The notes under the pieces are model-generated. The model made no database searches. It had not been told where the DNA came from and saw nothing but the letters and a program-made list of their open reading frames with translations. From positions 1-30,953 of the forward strand of contig JBAZEZ010000020.1 in assembly GCA_041653615.1 (NCBI GenBank): 30,953 nt of DNA, in the 5' to 3' direction. Each line of letters starts with the position of its first letter. Position 1 is the stretch's first letter. Of the stretch, positions 22,311 to 29,865 are shown piece after piece. The stretch is from JAHJUB01 sp041653615 [NCBI: Candidatus Ratteibacteria bacterium] (GTDB taxonomy: Bacteria; Ratteibacteria; UBA8468; MWAK01). The position numbers and the translations under genes are program-made.

Positions 22311-23129
22311 TTAATTCAAAGGCACAAAACCTTCTTCAGCCACAATCTTCTGACCTTCGGCCGAGAGGACGAAGTTGATAAATGAAGCCGCAAGGCCCTT
22401 GGCTTGGCCGTTGGTGTACATGTAGAGATAGCGTCTTAGCGGGTACTTTCCTTTTTTGACCGTTTCGACCGAAGGTTGAATCCCGTTCATCGTAAGCGAT
22501 TTGGTCTTATCGGACATGTATCCCAAGCCGACGTACCCGATTGCGCTCGGCGTCTGGCCGACCGTAGTTGCCACCGCCTGATTTGACGCCTGCAGGAGCG
22601 CAGTTGCCGCCGGATTTGCCCCTTTCAGGACCAGTTCCTTAAACGAGTCGTAAGTGCCGCTTGAGGTGTCCCGGCTGACCAACACGATTTTTTCATCCCG
22701 GCCGCCTACTTCGTTCCAGTTGGTTATTTCTCCGGTAAAAATTTCTTTTGCCTGTTGCGTCGTCAAGTTGTTTATCGGGTTGGACGTGTTGACGATGAGC
22801 ACGAGTCCGTCAAGCGAGATTTTGTACTCCACCGCGCTGCCGCCGGTTGAAGCCAGTTTTTCCTTCTCGGCGCGGGTTATCGGCCGGCTGCTGTCGGCGA
22901 TGTCGGTGGTTCCGGCCAGAAGCGCGTTGATTCCGGTTCCGGAACCGCCGCCTCGGACCGTCACATTGACCGCCGAATACTTTTTCATAAAATCCTCGGC
23001 CGCGCGCTGGGCAACCGGTAGTACCGTTGTGGAACCCTGGAGGGTGAGCTTGTTCGCCCTTTGGAATCCATAAGCAACGCTTCCCGCCAGGATAAAAAAC
23101 GCCGCCGCTCCTAACATTATTCTTTTCAT
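22311..23129 (-). CDS. pstS: Phosphate-binding periplasmic protein
   Basis: I use the ATG at 23129 (272 residues), which has AAAGGAG in front and begins a signal peptide (KRIMLGAAAFFILAGSVAYG). The longer frame runs through a GTAGGGG repeat and is not coding there. Family marks are LTLQGSTTVLPVAQ, RGGGSGTGINALLAGTTDIADSSRP, EIFTGEITNWNEVGG and SRDTSSGTYDSF, which line the phosphate pocket. It delivers phosphate to PstCA. The porin gene upstream would pass phosphate through the outer membrane. Confidence 0.97.
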   Translation of the reverse strand: MKRIMLGAAAFFILAGSVAYGFQRANKLTLQGSTTVLPVAQRAAEDFMKKYSAVNVTVRGGGSGTGINALLAGTTDIADSSRPITRAEKEKLASTGGSAVEYKISLDGLVLIVNTSNPINNLTTQQAKEIFTGEITNWNEVGGRDEKIVLVSRDTSSGTYDSFKELVLKGANPAATALLQASNQAVATTVGQTPSAIGYVGLGYMSDKTKSLTMNGIQPSVETVKKGKYPLRRYLYMYTNGQAKGLAASFINFVLSAEGQKIVAEEGFVPLN

Positions 23130-23148
23130 CTTTTTCTCCTTTGTAATT

Positions 23149-23198
23149 GTAGGGGCTCGATTCATCGAGCCCGCGGGGCGGATGAATCCGCCCCCTAC
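23149..23198. repeat. GTAGGGG double-hairpin repeat, copy 2
   Basis: This 50-bp element has the same borders (GTAGGGG, CCCCTAC), linker GCCCGCGGG and core hairpins (GATTCATC, GATGAATC) as copy 1 at 11716, but different stem bases that still pair. It lies between the porin stop and the pstS ribosome site, 20 bases from the pstS ATG. Confidence 0.85.
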
Positions 23199-23210
23199 GT
23201 TTTGAAACAT

Positions 23211-24479
23211 TTAAAACGCTGCTGCCAGGCCGATCGCGAACAGGTTGTCGGACAAGGCCTTATTGTTGGTGCCCGCGTCGATGCGTTTGGTGTTGTTCCA
23301 GGAATATTCGGCCTTCAGAGTTACCAGGTTGTTGAGCCGATATCCTGCGCCGAAGCTGGTGCGGGTGTACTCATTGGAGTTGCTGATGCCGTTCATCGTG
23401 TCGGCGTATTTATTATCCAGACCCGCGAAGCTGTATCTGGCCCCGGCGAAAATTTTCGGAGTGAAGTTATACATTGCTTCCAGGAAATAGTAACTGCCTT
23501 CACGGTCCGGGTTGCTGGATTTGTTAAGGTCGTCGGAGAATTGCCCGTACGACGCGGCCAGTCTGGCTATTTCCGTCTTGCCGTCCGGCCGGAAGAACTT
23601 GCTTTTGGCATCAACTTCCCACGCGGACCTGTTCCAACCGTCGGTTCCTGTTCCGGCCGGCGCCGCGGTCATGCCGGCGATTTTGAAGTCGGATGCGCCG
23701 GTTTGGGCCATGTCGCCGGTGTAGTAACTGCCGGAGAAGTAAATCTGCGCGGCGGGCGTATTCAGCGTCGGCTGGACGAAAAGTTTCGCCGCCAGCGCCT
23801 TATTCGTGTTGAGGTCGGTTCCGGTACCGGAGGCGCCGTTGGTGGCGCTCAGCGTATATCCGAAAACGCCGGGGACAAAGTTACCGTAAAGCTCCACTCC
23901 TTCGTCGTATCCGCCCACGATGGCCGCCGAGTTAGAGATTAACCCGGCGTTGTTTTCCACCGGGTTGTCGGTAAAGGTTTCTTCGCCGAAATCAACCTTC
24001 ATCTTACCCAGGCGCACCCGGCTTTTCGGGTCGCCGGGGATGATACCGTTGTACTGACCGTAGAAATAGTCAATCGTAACGGCGGCGTTGCTGAGACTCA
24101 ACCGGTTTACGATTGAAACCCGTTCCATCGGATTCCAGGTGAACTGGATTTTACCGTCCGGTACCTCAAACGAACCGTCTTTGAAGTTTTTGTTGCTGCC
24201 CGTGGAGCCGTATTTGCCGGCCAGAGCCGCGTTCTTTTCCTCGTCGCTCACGTAGTAACCGCCGAAAAAGCGGCCCTTCAGCGTCAGTTTGGAGAAGGCG
24301 TTAGAAAGCACGACCGGTTCCGCTTTCGCCTTGTCATCGTAGAGTTTCTGAGCTTCATCCGCCGTGATGACGCCCTTTTCCTGTAGCATCTCGATTACCG
24401 GGTCGGCCGCCAGCGCTTTTTGGGCCATTCCGCCAAAAAGAAGCGCCGCTCCCACCAACATCCCTATCCACTTACTCAT
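23211..24479 (-). CDS. OprP/OprO-like phosphate-selective outer-membrane porin
   Basis: The 422-residue protein has a signal peptide (cut near QKALA, residue 24). A short helical segment follows (VIEMLQEKGVITADEAQKLYDD), then a beta-barrel with many alternating strands, ending in Phe (IGLAAAF) as outer-membrane barrels do. Strands such as RVRLGKMKVDFGEETF, SAWEVDAKSKFF and YYFLEAMYNFTPKIFAGARYSF resemble the phosphate-selective porin O and P family. AAAGGAGG precedes the ATG. Placement between the Pho box and pstS strongly supports phosphate (or polyphosphate) uptake. It also shows that the host has an outer membrane. Confidence 0.87.
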   Translation of the reverse strand: MSKWIGMLVGAALLFGGMAQKALAADPVIEMLQEKGVITADEAQKLYDDKAKAEPVVLSNAFSKLTLKGRFFGGYYVSDEEKNAALAGKYGSTGSNKNFKDGSFEVPDGKIQFTWNPMERVSIVNRLSLSNAAVTIDYFYGQYNGIIPGDPKSRVRLGKMKVDFGEETFTDNPVENNAGLISNSAAIVGGYDEGVELYGNFVPGVFGYTLSATNGASGTGTDLNTNKALAAKLFVQPTLNTPAAQIYFSGSYYTGDMAQTGASDFKIAGMTAAPAGTGTDGWNRSAWEVDAKSKFFRPDGKTEIARLAASYGQFSDDLNKSSNPDREGSYYFLEAMYNFTPKIFAGARYSFAGLDNKYADTMNGISNSNEYTRTSFGAGYRLNNLVTLKAEYSWNNTKRIDAGTNNKALSDNLFAIGLAAAF

Positions 24480-24509
24480 TTTTCCTCCTTTTTATTTACC
24501 GGGTTCGGT

Positions 24510-24860
24510 TTAATATTCCACCCACCCGGCCCCGCCCTTAATGCTGATTTTAGTCTCGTTTTCGTTTAGGATAATATCCCCTCTTTCCGCAATTTTTACC
24601 GTTGCGTCCTTCCAGTTAAAACCTTCGGGAAGTTCTGTGATATAGGAAATCACGTGCCACGGGAAGATTCTTACCTTGGCGTCGCTTACGAAGATGCCGT
24701 TGGAGCTTGTCGCCGCCTGCACCAGTTTTTTAAAATGGTACGCTTTGCACTTCATTCGTATGTAGAGGGGCGTTATTTCCAGAACCTCTCCGACCACGAT
24801 GTGGTTGGTGGCGTCCGCGTAGGCCTTCTTAATTCTCACTTTCCATATCTTCTTATCCAT
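24510..24860 (-). CDS. Unknown 116-residue protein, first gene of the Pho operon
   Basis: I do not recognise the family. It has no signal peptide or membrane helix, and it is rich in predicted beta strands (VGEVLEITPLYIRMKCKAYHF, DAKVRIFPWHVISYITELP, GDIILNENETKISI). The pattern of a bent strand followed by RIFPWHVISYI recalls the Sm2 part of Sm/Hfq-like small barrels, but that is a guess. GAGG precedes the ATG at normal spacing. It is the first gene after the Pho box and lies 30 bases before the porin gene, so it should be phosphate-regulated. A cytoplasmic regulatory or RNA-binding role is possible. Confidence 0.65.
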   Translation of the reverse strand: MDKKIWKVRIKKAYADATNHIVVGEVLEITPLYIRMKCKAYHFKKLVQAATSSNGIFVSDAKVRIFPWHVISYITELPEGFNWKDATVKIAERGDIILNENETKISIKGGAGWVEY

Positions 24861-24912
24861 CTTGTTCCCTCGTTTGCGGAGAAGCGAATGGTTTTCTCCT
24901 CGTACGCCGGAT

Positions 24913-24967
24913 AGTTTAAACCCCGGATATTAAGTGAGTATAAAGCTAATGTTAAGAATTGGTTAAG
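24913..24967 (-). promoter_or_regulatory. Pho box and -10 of the phosphate operon
   Basis: On the minus strand four hexamers occur at exact 11-bp spacing: TTAACC (24966-24961), TTAACA (24955-24950), TTTATA (24944-24939) and TTAATA (24933-24928). Three fit the Bacillus PhoP consensus TT(A/C/T)A(C/T)A fully and one at five of six positions. A -10-like TAAACT (24918-24913) follows nine bases after the last repeat, as in activator-dependent PhoB/PhoP promoters that lack a -35. The box also abuts the divergent phoB promoter. Confidence 0.75.
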
Positions 24968-24996
24968 TTGTATTTGCGGAAGGAGCGGTGTAAAAT
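24968..24996 (+). promoter_or_regulatory. phoB-phoR promoter
   Basis: TTGTAT (24968-24973) and TAAAAT (24991-24996) are 17 bases apart. The -35 begins right beside the Pho box, so PhoB could control its own synthesis. Transcription would start at about 25003, just inside the left arm of the inverted repeat. Confidence 0.55.
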
Positions 24997-24999
24997 ATG

Positions 25000-25271
25000 A
25001 GGGGTTATGAAAGGGAAAAATTGCCTATTTGCCAGAGATGATTTTGGAGCGAGACAAGGAGCGAAGAAGATTGCATAGTTATACTATACAAGCGATGAGC
25101 GACGCAGTCGCAGCCCAAAAGCACCTGGCCCTTTAAGGGGAGTCCCGTCTTTGGGTTATTGCGGCGTTGCTCCTCCTCTCCATACCGCAGAGGGTATGGT
25201 TCGTCGTCGCGCCTTGCACTAATCTTAAATCCGGGACTCCAAATAGGCAATTTTTCCCTTTCATAACCCCT
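25000..25271. repeat. Element with perfect 32-bp terminal inverted repeats in the phoB leader
   Basis: Positions 25000-25031 are the exact reverse complement of 25240-25271. Inside are further dyads: TTGCATAGT/ACTATACAA (25071-25091, one mismatch), GCGAC-GCA-GTCGC (25099-25111), GGAGTCCCG/CGGGACTCC (25139-25147 with 25232-25240) and CCATACC/GGTATGG (25180-25199). No convincing gene is present; a 23-codon frame starts in the left arm (ATG at 25007). The phoB ATG lies four bases past the right arm. It could be a MITE-like insertion or a regulatory RNA leader. No clear target-site duplication is seen. Confidence 0.85.
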
Positions 25272-25274
25272 GTT

Positions 25275-25955
25275 ATGGCAAAACTAAAAATATTGGTGAT
25301 TGACGACGAGCAGGACCTGGTGGAACTTCTAAAATTCAACCTGCAGAAAGAAGGCTACGAGGTTGCGGTGGCATACGACGGTTTTTCCGGCTTGGAACGC
25401 GCCCGAAGGATGCCGGACGCTATTATTCTGGATTTAATGCTGCCGGAAATGAACGGACTGGATGTTTGCCGGCATCTGAAAAGAGTATCTGCGACCGCCG
25501 GCATTCCGATTCTGATGCTGACCGCCAAGGGTGAAGAGGCCGATAAAGTGGTGGGGCTGGAACTTGGCGCGGACGATTATCTGGCCAAGCCTTTTAGCAT
25601 GCGGGAATTGCTGGCGCGGATAAAAGCACTTCTGCGCCGCACCACCTTCAGGGCCGGCGCCGAAGAGGTGTTGATTGTCGGTCCGCTTGCGCTGGACAAG
25701 GGGAAATACGAAGTTAAATTGAAAAACAAAATCCTGCTGTTGACCGGATTTGAATTCCGCCTGCTCTGGTTTTTGGCGGAGAACAAGGGACGGGTCCTTT
25801 CCCGACGCCAGATTTTAAGGGAAATTTCCCCGGACCGGGTCACGATTGACCGGACCGTTGACGTGCACGTCAAGGAACTCCGGGAGAAGTTGGACGATGC
25901 AGGCGATTTGATTGAGACGATACGCGGCGTGGGCTACCGCCTGAAAATTAACTGA
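25275..25955 (+). CDS. phoB: PhoB-type response regulator
   Basis: From the ATG at 25275 (226 residues) the protein begins KLKILVIDDEQD. The receiver domain (1-120) has acidic pair D10-D11, phosphoacceptor D53 (IILDLMLPEMNG), the MLTAKGEE Thr and the AKPFS Lys. The C-terminal half is an OmpR/PhoB winged helix (LTGFEFRLLWFLAENKGRVLSRRQIL to DVHVKELREKL and IRGVGYRLK). It activates phosphate-starvation genes by binding 11-bp-spaced repeats like those found 300 bases upstream. No Shine-Dalgarno sequence lies before the ATG; the preceding 32 bases form one arm of the inverted repeat. phoR follows after seven bases. Confidence 0.95.
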   Translation: MAKLKILVIDDEQDLVELLKFNLQKEGYEVAVAYDGFSGLERARRMPDAIILDLMLPEMNGLDVCRHLKRVSATAGIPILMLTAKGEEADKVVGLELGADDYLAKPFSMRELLARIKALLRRTTFRAGAEEVLIVGPLALDKGKYEVKLKNKILLLTGFEFRLLWFLAENKGRVLSRRQILREISPDRVTIDRTVDVHVKELREKLDDAGDLIETIRGVGYRLKIN

Positions 25956-25962
25956 AAACTTT

Positions 25963-27117
25963 ATGTCATTATTCTTAGGTATTTTTTCTTTTTTCCTTCT
26001 TGTCGCTCTCTGGTTCTGTGATTTAAAGCAAAAAAACCGGGTGGCGGAAGTATTGCGGGAAAAAGAGGCGCTGAACGACCGAATATCCGAATTACTGGGA
26101 AACGAGGAGAATATTACCGAAGAGAACCATTACCTGAAAAATCTTTTTGATAAGGGACCCGGGTTTGTCGTCGGTCTTTCTTCCACGGGAATCGTTCGGT
26201 TTGCCAACCGGGAAACCGCCAAATTTTTTCGAATCGCGGAACCCATCGGCCGCAATTACTGGGAGATGACCCAAAACGAAGGCCTGAACCGGTTGATTGC
26301 CCAAACGCTGCAGGATAAACAATTTCGCAAAGAACAGGTCGAGTTTTTCCTGGAGCGCAAATTATTTTCAATCGCGCTTTATCCGGATGAAAACGGGTTA
26401 TTTCTGATCGGACATGATTTAACCCGCGAGCAGCAACTGGCCTGGCAGCGCCGGGAATTCACCGCCAATGCTTCCCACGAGCTGCGCAGTCCCCTGGCCA
26501 CATTGGGCACGGCCCTGGAAACCATGCATCAATTTTTGGTAAAGGAAGGAGAAGGTTTTTACGAAATCGCCAACCGCCAGGTTCAACGGTTATCCGCCCT
26601 GGCCAAAGACTTGTTAACCCTGGCGGAGGTTGAGGATATACTTTCGCCCCACAAGTTTGAAGAAATAAATCTGGCTGATTTTGCGAGCCATTTCTTTCTT
26701 GATTTCTTCCCGGAAGCAAAAAATAAAGGAGTTGATTTGTCTGTTAACCTTCCGGATGAACTACCCAAAGTAAGGGCGGATAAGCGCCGGCTGGAGCAGG
26801 TTTTTGGAAACCTGCTCGATAATGCTTTTAAATACACTCCGTCCGGCGGCCGGATTGAAATCGCCGGCTCTTTTTCCGCGGGAGAAGTTTTAATTAAGAT
26901 TTCAGACTCCGGCATCGGAATTCCGGCCGAAGATTTACCCCGTATTTTTGAACGGTTTTACCGGGTGGACAAAGGCCGCAGCAGGCAACTGGGAGGAACC
27001 GGTCTGGGTCTTTCCATCGTGCGCCATATCGTTGAATCTGCGGGCGGCAGGGTCTGGGCCGAAAGCGAGATTGACAAGGGTTCCGCCTTCTTCTTTACTC
27101 TGCCGGTCTGGCCGTAA
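25963..27117 (+). CDS. phoR: PhoR-type sensor histidine kinase
   Basis: The 384-residue kinase has one N-terminal membrane helix (1-19) and no periplasmic domain. A coiled linker and a PAS domain (about 55-150, FVVGLSSTGIVRFANRETAKFF) follow. The dimerisation domain has the phosphoacceptor H172 (ANASHELRSPLATL), and the ATPase domain has the N box (NLLDNAFKY, N287), DSGIGI and GGTGLGLSI. Lack of a sensor domain fits signalling through the Pst-PhoU complex, whose genes lie divergently upstream. It phosphorylates PhoB. Confidence 0.95.
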   Translation: MSLFLGIFSFFLLVALWFCDLKQKNRVAEVLREKEALNDRISELLGNEENITEENHYLKNLFDKGPGFVVGLSSTGIVRFANRETAKFFRIAEPIGRNYWEMTQNEGLNRLIAQTLQDKQFRKEQVEFFLERKLFSIALYPDENGLFLIGHDLTREQQLAWQRREFTANASHELRSPLATLGTALETMHQFLVKEGEGFYEIANRQVQRLSALAKDLLTLAEVEDILSPHKFEEINLADFASHFFLDFFPEAKNKGVDLSVNLPDELPKVRADKRRLEQVFGNLLDNAFKYTPSGGRIEIAGSFSAGEVLIKISDSGIGIPAEDLPRIFERFYRVDKGRSRQLGGTGLGLSIVRHIVESAGGRVWAESEIDKGSAFFFTLPVWP

Positions 27118-27135
27118 ACACCCCGGGCGCATTTT

Positions 27136-27165
27136 TTTACAAACGCACCCTTTACAAAGTATAAT
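27136..27165 (+). promoter_or_regulatory. Promoter before the carB half-gene
   Basis: TTTACA (27136-27141) and TATAAT (27160-27165) are 18 bases apart, 78 bases before the ATG. In the leader, TTACCGG (27177-27183) pairs with CCGGTAA (27195-27201), and a short T-run follows at 27207-27211; this could be a weak attenuator. Confidence 0.6.
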
Positions 27166-27242
27166 AAAAGACGCTGTTACCGGAAGTTATCCGACCGGTA
27201 AAACTGTTTTTAAGCGGCAGGAGTGAAACGACTATCCGAAAG

Positions 27243-28862
27243 ATGCGCAAAAAATTAAAAGAATCGCCGATTTTAAAAGACGAGAGCCGGCCGACCAAAA
27301 AGAAAAAAGTGGTTATCTTGGGCGGCGGGCCAAACCGCATCGGTCAGGGGATTGAATTTGACTACTGCTGCGTCCATGCTTCCTACGCGTTAAGGGAAGA
27401 GGGCTACGAAAGCATCATGGTCAATTGTAATCCGGAGACCGTTTCCACCGACTACGACACCTCTGACCGGCTTTACTTTGAGCCGTTGACTCTGGAGGAC
27501 GTACTGAACATTATTGAAATTGAGAAACCCGTCGGCGTGATTGTGCAGTTTGGGGGCCAGACTCCTCTAAACCTGGCGCTCAGCCTGATGAAGCAGGGCG
27601 TGAATATTATGGGCACCAGCCCGGATTCTATAGACCTGGCTGAAGACCGGAAGCGTTTCAGCCGGTTATTAAAGAAGCTCGCACTTTCTCAGGCGCCCAA
27701 CGGGACCGCCTTTTCCGTGGGTGAGGCGCAGAAGATTGCCCGAAAGATCGGTTACCCGGTTTTGGTGCGGCCTTCCTATGTTTTAGGCGGAAGAGCGATG
27801 GAATTGGTCTATGACGACCAGTCCCTGGCGGAGTTTATGGTGATAGCGGCCCAGATTTCCCCGGAACACCCGGTTTTAGTAGACAAATTCCTGGAGGATG
27901 CGCTGGAGATAGACGCGGACGCTATCTGCGACGGCAAGGATGTGGTTGTCGCCGGAATCATGGAGCATATCGAAGAGGCCGGTATTCACTCCGGAGACAG
28001 CGCGATGGTTCTGCCGCCTTACAGCCTCCCGGAGGAAATCCTAACTGAAATACGCGACGCGACCCGGAAACTGGCGCTGGGATTGAATGTCTGCGGTATG
28101 CTCAACATCCAATTCGCGCTTAAGGATAAAAAACTTTATGTGCTGGAGGTCAATCCGCGGGCTTCCCGGACCGTGCCCATAGTAAGCAAAGCCATCGGCG
28201 TGCCCCTGGCTAATCTGGCCACCAAGTTAATGTTAGGTAGAACCCTGTCGGAACTGGGATTCACCAGAGAGGTTAAGCCCAGGCATTTTACGGTTAAAGA
28301 ATCGGTCTTCCCTTTTGCCCGGTTCCCGGGCGTGGACGCGGTTTTAGGTCCGGAGATGAAATCTACCGGCGAGGTAATGGGCATCGACGCTTCTTTTGAA
28401 CTGGCGTACGCTAAGAGCCAGTTAGCCGCCGGACAGGCACTGCCGTTATCCGGCCAGATATTTTTAAGCGTCCGGGACAAAGATAAACCGGTTCTTTTAC
28501 CCATCGCCCGGGGGTTTCACCAGATAGGGTTTGAACTGCTGGCCAGTTCCGGCACCGCGGGGTTCCTTGGAGAACACGGCGTGCCGGTTAAAATAGTACC
28601 CAAAGTGCATGAAGGCGGCCGGCCCAACGTGGTGGATTTAATTAAAGACAAGAAGATTGCCTTGATTATCAATACGCCTTCCGGCAAAAGACCCAGGCGG
28701 GATATTACTTCCATGCGGGCGGTCGCGGTCAGCCGGAACATTCCTCTGGTGAGTACTATGCCCGGCGCCAAAGCCACCCTTTTGGCGATTAAGGCCTTAA
28801 AAGCGGGAGACCTGAAAGTTAAGACTTTGCACGAATATCATTCCGAACTTAAGAAACCTTAA
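27243..28862 (+). CDS. carB: Carbamoyl-phosphate synthase large subunit, C-terminal half (split CarB)
   Basis: The 539 residues match only the second half of CarB (about residues 550-1070 of the Escherichia coli protein). It starts with VVILGGGPNRIGQGIEFDYCCVHA, then GGQTPLNLA, the ATP-grasp region (VRPSYVLGGRAMELVYD, MEHIEEAGIHSGDSAMVLPPY, EVNPRASRTVP) and the C-terminal allosteric MGS-like domain (QIFLSVRDKDK to IINTPSGKRPRRD). This half phosphorylates carbamate and carries the regulatory site. It is a full-length domain with a promoter and no frameshift, so it is a natural split as in Methanocaldococcus and Aquifex. The N-terminal half and carA are not in the window. A basic 23-residue tail precedes the domain. 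Confidence 0.93.
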   Translation: MRKKLKESPILKDESRPTKKKKVVILGGGPNRIGQGIEFDYCCVHASYALREEGYESIMVNCNPETVSTDYDTSDRLYFEPLTLEDVLNIIEIEKPVGVIVQFGGQTPLNLALSLMKQGVNIMGTSPDSIDLAEDRKRFSRLLKKLALSQAPNGTAFSVGEAQKIARKIGYPVLVRPSYVLGGRAMELVYDDQSLAEFMVIAAQISPEHPVLVDKFLEDALEIDADAICDGKDVVVAGIMEHIEEAGIHSGDSAMVLPPYSLPEEILTEIRDATRKLALGLNVCGMLNIQFALKDKKLYVLEVNPRASRTVPIVSKAIGVPLANLATKLMLGRTLSELGFTREVKPRHFTVKESVFPFARFPGVDAVLGPEMKSTGEVMGIDASFELAYAKSQLAAGQALPLSGQIFLSVRDKDKPVLLPIARGFHQIGFELLASSGTAGFLGEHGVPVKIVPKVHEGGRPNVVDLIKDKKIALIINTPSGKRPRRDITSMRAVAVSRNIPLVSTMPGAKATLLAIKALKAGDLKVKTLHEYHSELKKP

Positions 28863-28899
28863 TTTGCAGAGTAGGATAGGCGTTTCACCTGTTATTTCG

Positions 28900-28955
28900 T
28901 AGTGCGACCCTTTCAGGGTCGCTAAGCCCGCCTACGCGCAAGGCTTCGGTGGGCA
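28900..28955 (+). other. Two stem-loops between carB and mscL
   Basis: GCGACCCT-TTC-AGGGTCGC forms a perfect hairpin near 28903-28921. A second stem pairs GCCCGCC with GGTGGGC at about 28927-28955 with one mismatch. No T-run follows. They may end or stabilise the carB mRNA, or be a dispersed palindromic repeat. Confidence 0.45.
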
Positions 28956-28970
28956 AAGGAGGGCGCAGGC

Positions 28971-29420
28971 ATGAAAATGCTTAAAGAATTCCGGGAATTT
29001 GCCATGCGGGGCAACGTCCTCGATATGGCCATCGGTATTATCATCGGTACCGCTTTCGGCAAAATCATTACCTCGCTGGTCAACGACATTCTGATGCCGC
29101 CCATCGGTGTTTTGCTGGGCAAGATGGATTTCGCGAACCTCTTCGTCAATATTTCTCCCCGGCACTATGAGCGGCTGGCGGACGCGAAAGCCGCCGGAGC
29201 CGCTACCATTAACTACGGTCTCTTTTTGAATACCATCATTGATTTTGTTATTGTTGCTTTTGTCATTTTCCTGCTGATAAGGCAGGTGAACCGGTTTAAA
29301 AAGAAGGAAGAACCGGCGGCTCCGGTAACCAAAGATTGTTTGTACTGCCTCTCTGCCGTCCCGGTTAGAGCCACCCGTTGTCCGCACTGCACCTCCGAGT
29401 TAAAGCCGTCAGAAGGTTAA
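28971..29420 (+). CDS. mscL: Large-conductance mechanosensitive channel with C-terminal zinc ribbon
   Basis: The 149 residues begin with the MscL N-terminal helix and TM1 ([41 protein letters not shown]). A periplasmic loop and TM2 (about 80-103) follow. The usual cytoplasmic helix is replaced by a CX2C-X10-CX2C zinc ribbon (C123, C126, C137, C140). MscL opens under membrane tension to release solutes during osmotic downshock. GGAGGGC lies six bases before the ATG. Confidence 0.95.
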   Translation: MKMLKEFREFAMRGNVLDMAIGIIIGTAFGKIITSLVNDILMPPIGVLLGKMDFANLFVNISPRHYERLADAKAAGAATINYGLFLNTIIDFVIVAFVIFLLIRQVNRFKKKEEPAAPVTKDCLYCLSAVPVRATRCPHCTSELKPSEG

Positions 29421-29431
29421 TGCTCTTTTTC

Positions 29432-29451
29432 CCCTCCCCGGGCGGGGAGGG
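29432..29451 (+). promoter_or_regulatory. Hairpin that can cover the cutA ribosome site
   Basis: CCCTCCCC (29432-29439) pairs with GGGGAGGG (29444-29451), which contains the purine-rich ribosome site of cutA (ATG at 29460). Local pairing could limit translation. Confidence 0.45.
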
Positions 29452-29459
29452 CGGGAATA

Positions 29460-29804
29460 ATGGCCGAAAAAAGAAAGCAAAAATCCGATTATTGCATAGC
29501 GATAATCACCTGCCCTTCCCGGAAGGAAGCGGGGAAGATTAAAGACGTTTTACTTGAGAATCACTTGATTGCCTGTGCCAATATCATCGAAGGGGTGAAC
29601 TCCTTTTTCTGGTGGCAGGGCAAAACAGAAGCCGCTTCCGAAGTTATGCTGCTGGCCAAAACAACCCGCGCCAAATTTAAAAAAATCATCGCCTGTGTTA
29701 CAAAGGTCCATTCCTACGACGTCCCCGAAATAATCGCCATTCCCATAATTGACGGGAATAAATCCTACCTTGACTGGATAGACGACAGCCTGAAATCCCT
29801 GTAG
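29460..29804 (+). CDS. cutA: CutA1-family divalent-cation tolerance protein
   Basis: The 114 residues match the trimeric CutA1 fold: IAIITCPSRKEAGKIKDVLLENHLIACANI, the SFFWWQGKTEAASEVMLLAKT core and VHSYDVPEIIAIPIIDGNKSYLDWI. CutA1 proteins are very stable cytoplasmic trimers linked to copper tolerance in some bacteria; the exact role is not settled. Length is normal. It follows mscL by 39 bases and may be co-transcribed with it. Confidence 0.95.
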   Translation: MAEKRKQKSDYCIAIITCPSRKEAGKIKDVLLENHLIACANIIEGVNSFFWWQGKTEAASEVMLLAKTTRAKFKKIIACVTKVHSYDVPEIIAIPIIDGNKSYLDWIDDSLKSL

Positions 29805-29844
29805 TTGTTCAAACGCGGTCTGGTGCGGCAATCTGTTTTAGGGT

Positions 29845-29850
29845 TATAAT
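29845..29850 (+). promoter_or_regulatory. -10 element of the broken tRNA-Leu
   Basis: TATAAT lies 15 bases before the tRNA 5' end; no good -35 is visible. Confidence 0.45.
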
Positions 29851-29865
29851 ATCGGATGTTTTCAC

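Noticed and set aside
23130-23210. N-terminal extension of pstS by 27 codons
   Set aside because: It is translated from the GTAGGGG repeat; the ATG at 23129 has a ribosome site and begins a signal peptide.
25007-25078. 23-codon leader peptide in the left arm of the phoB inverted repeat
   Set aside because: The ATG is only two bases after a purine run, and the peptide shows no regulatory codon bias; kept only as a remark.
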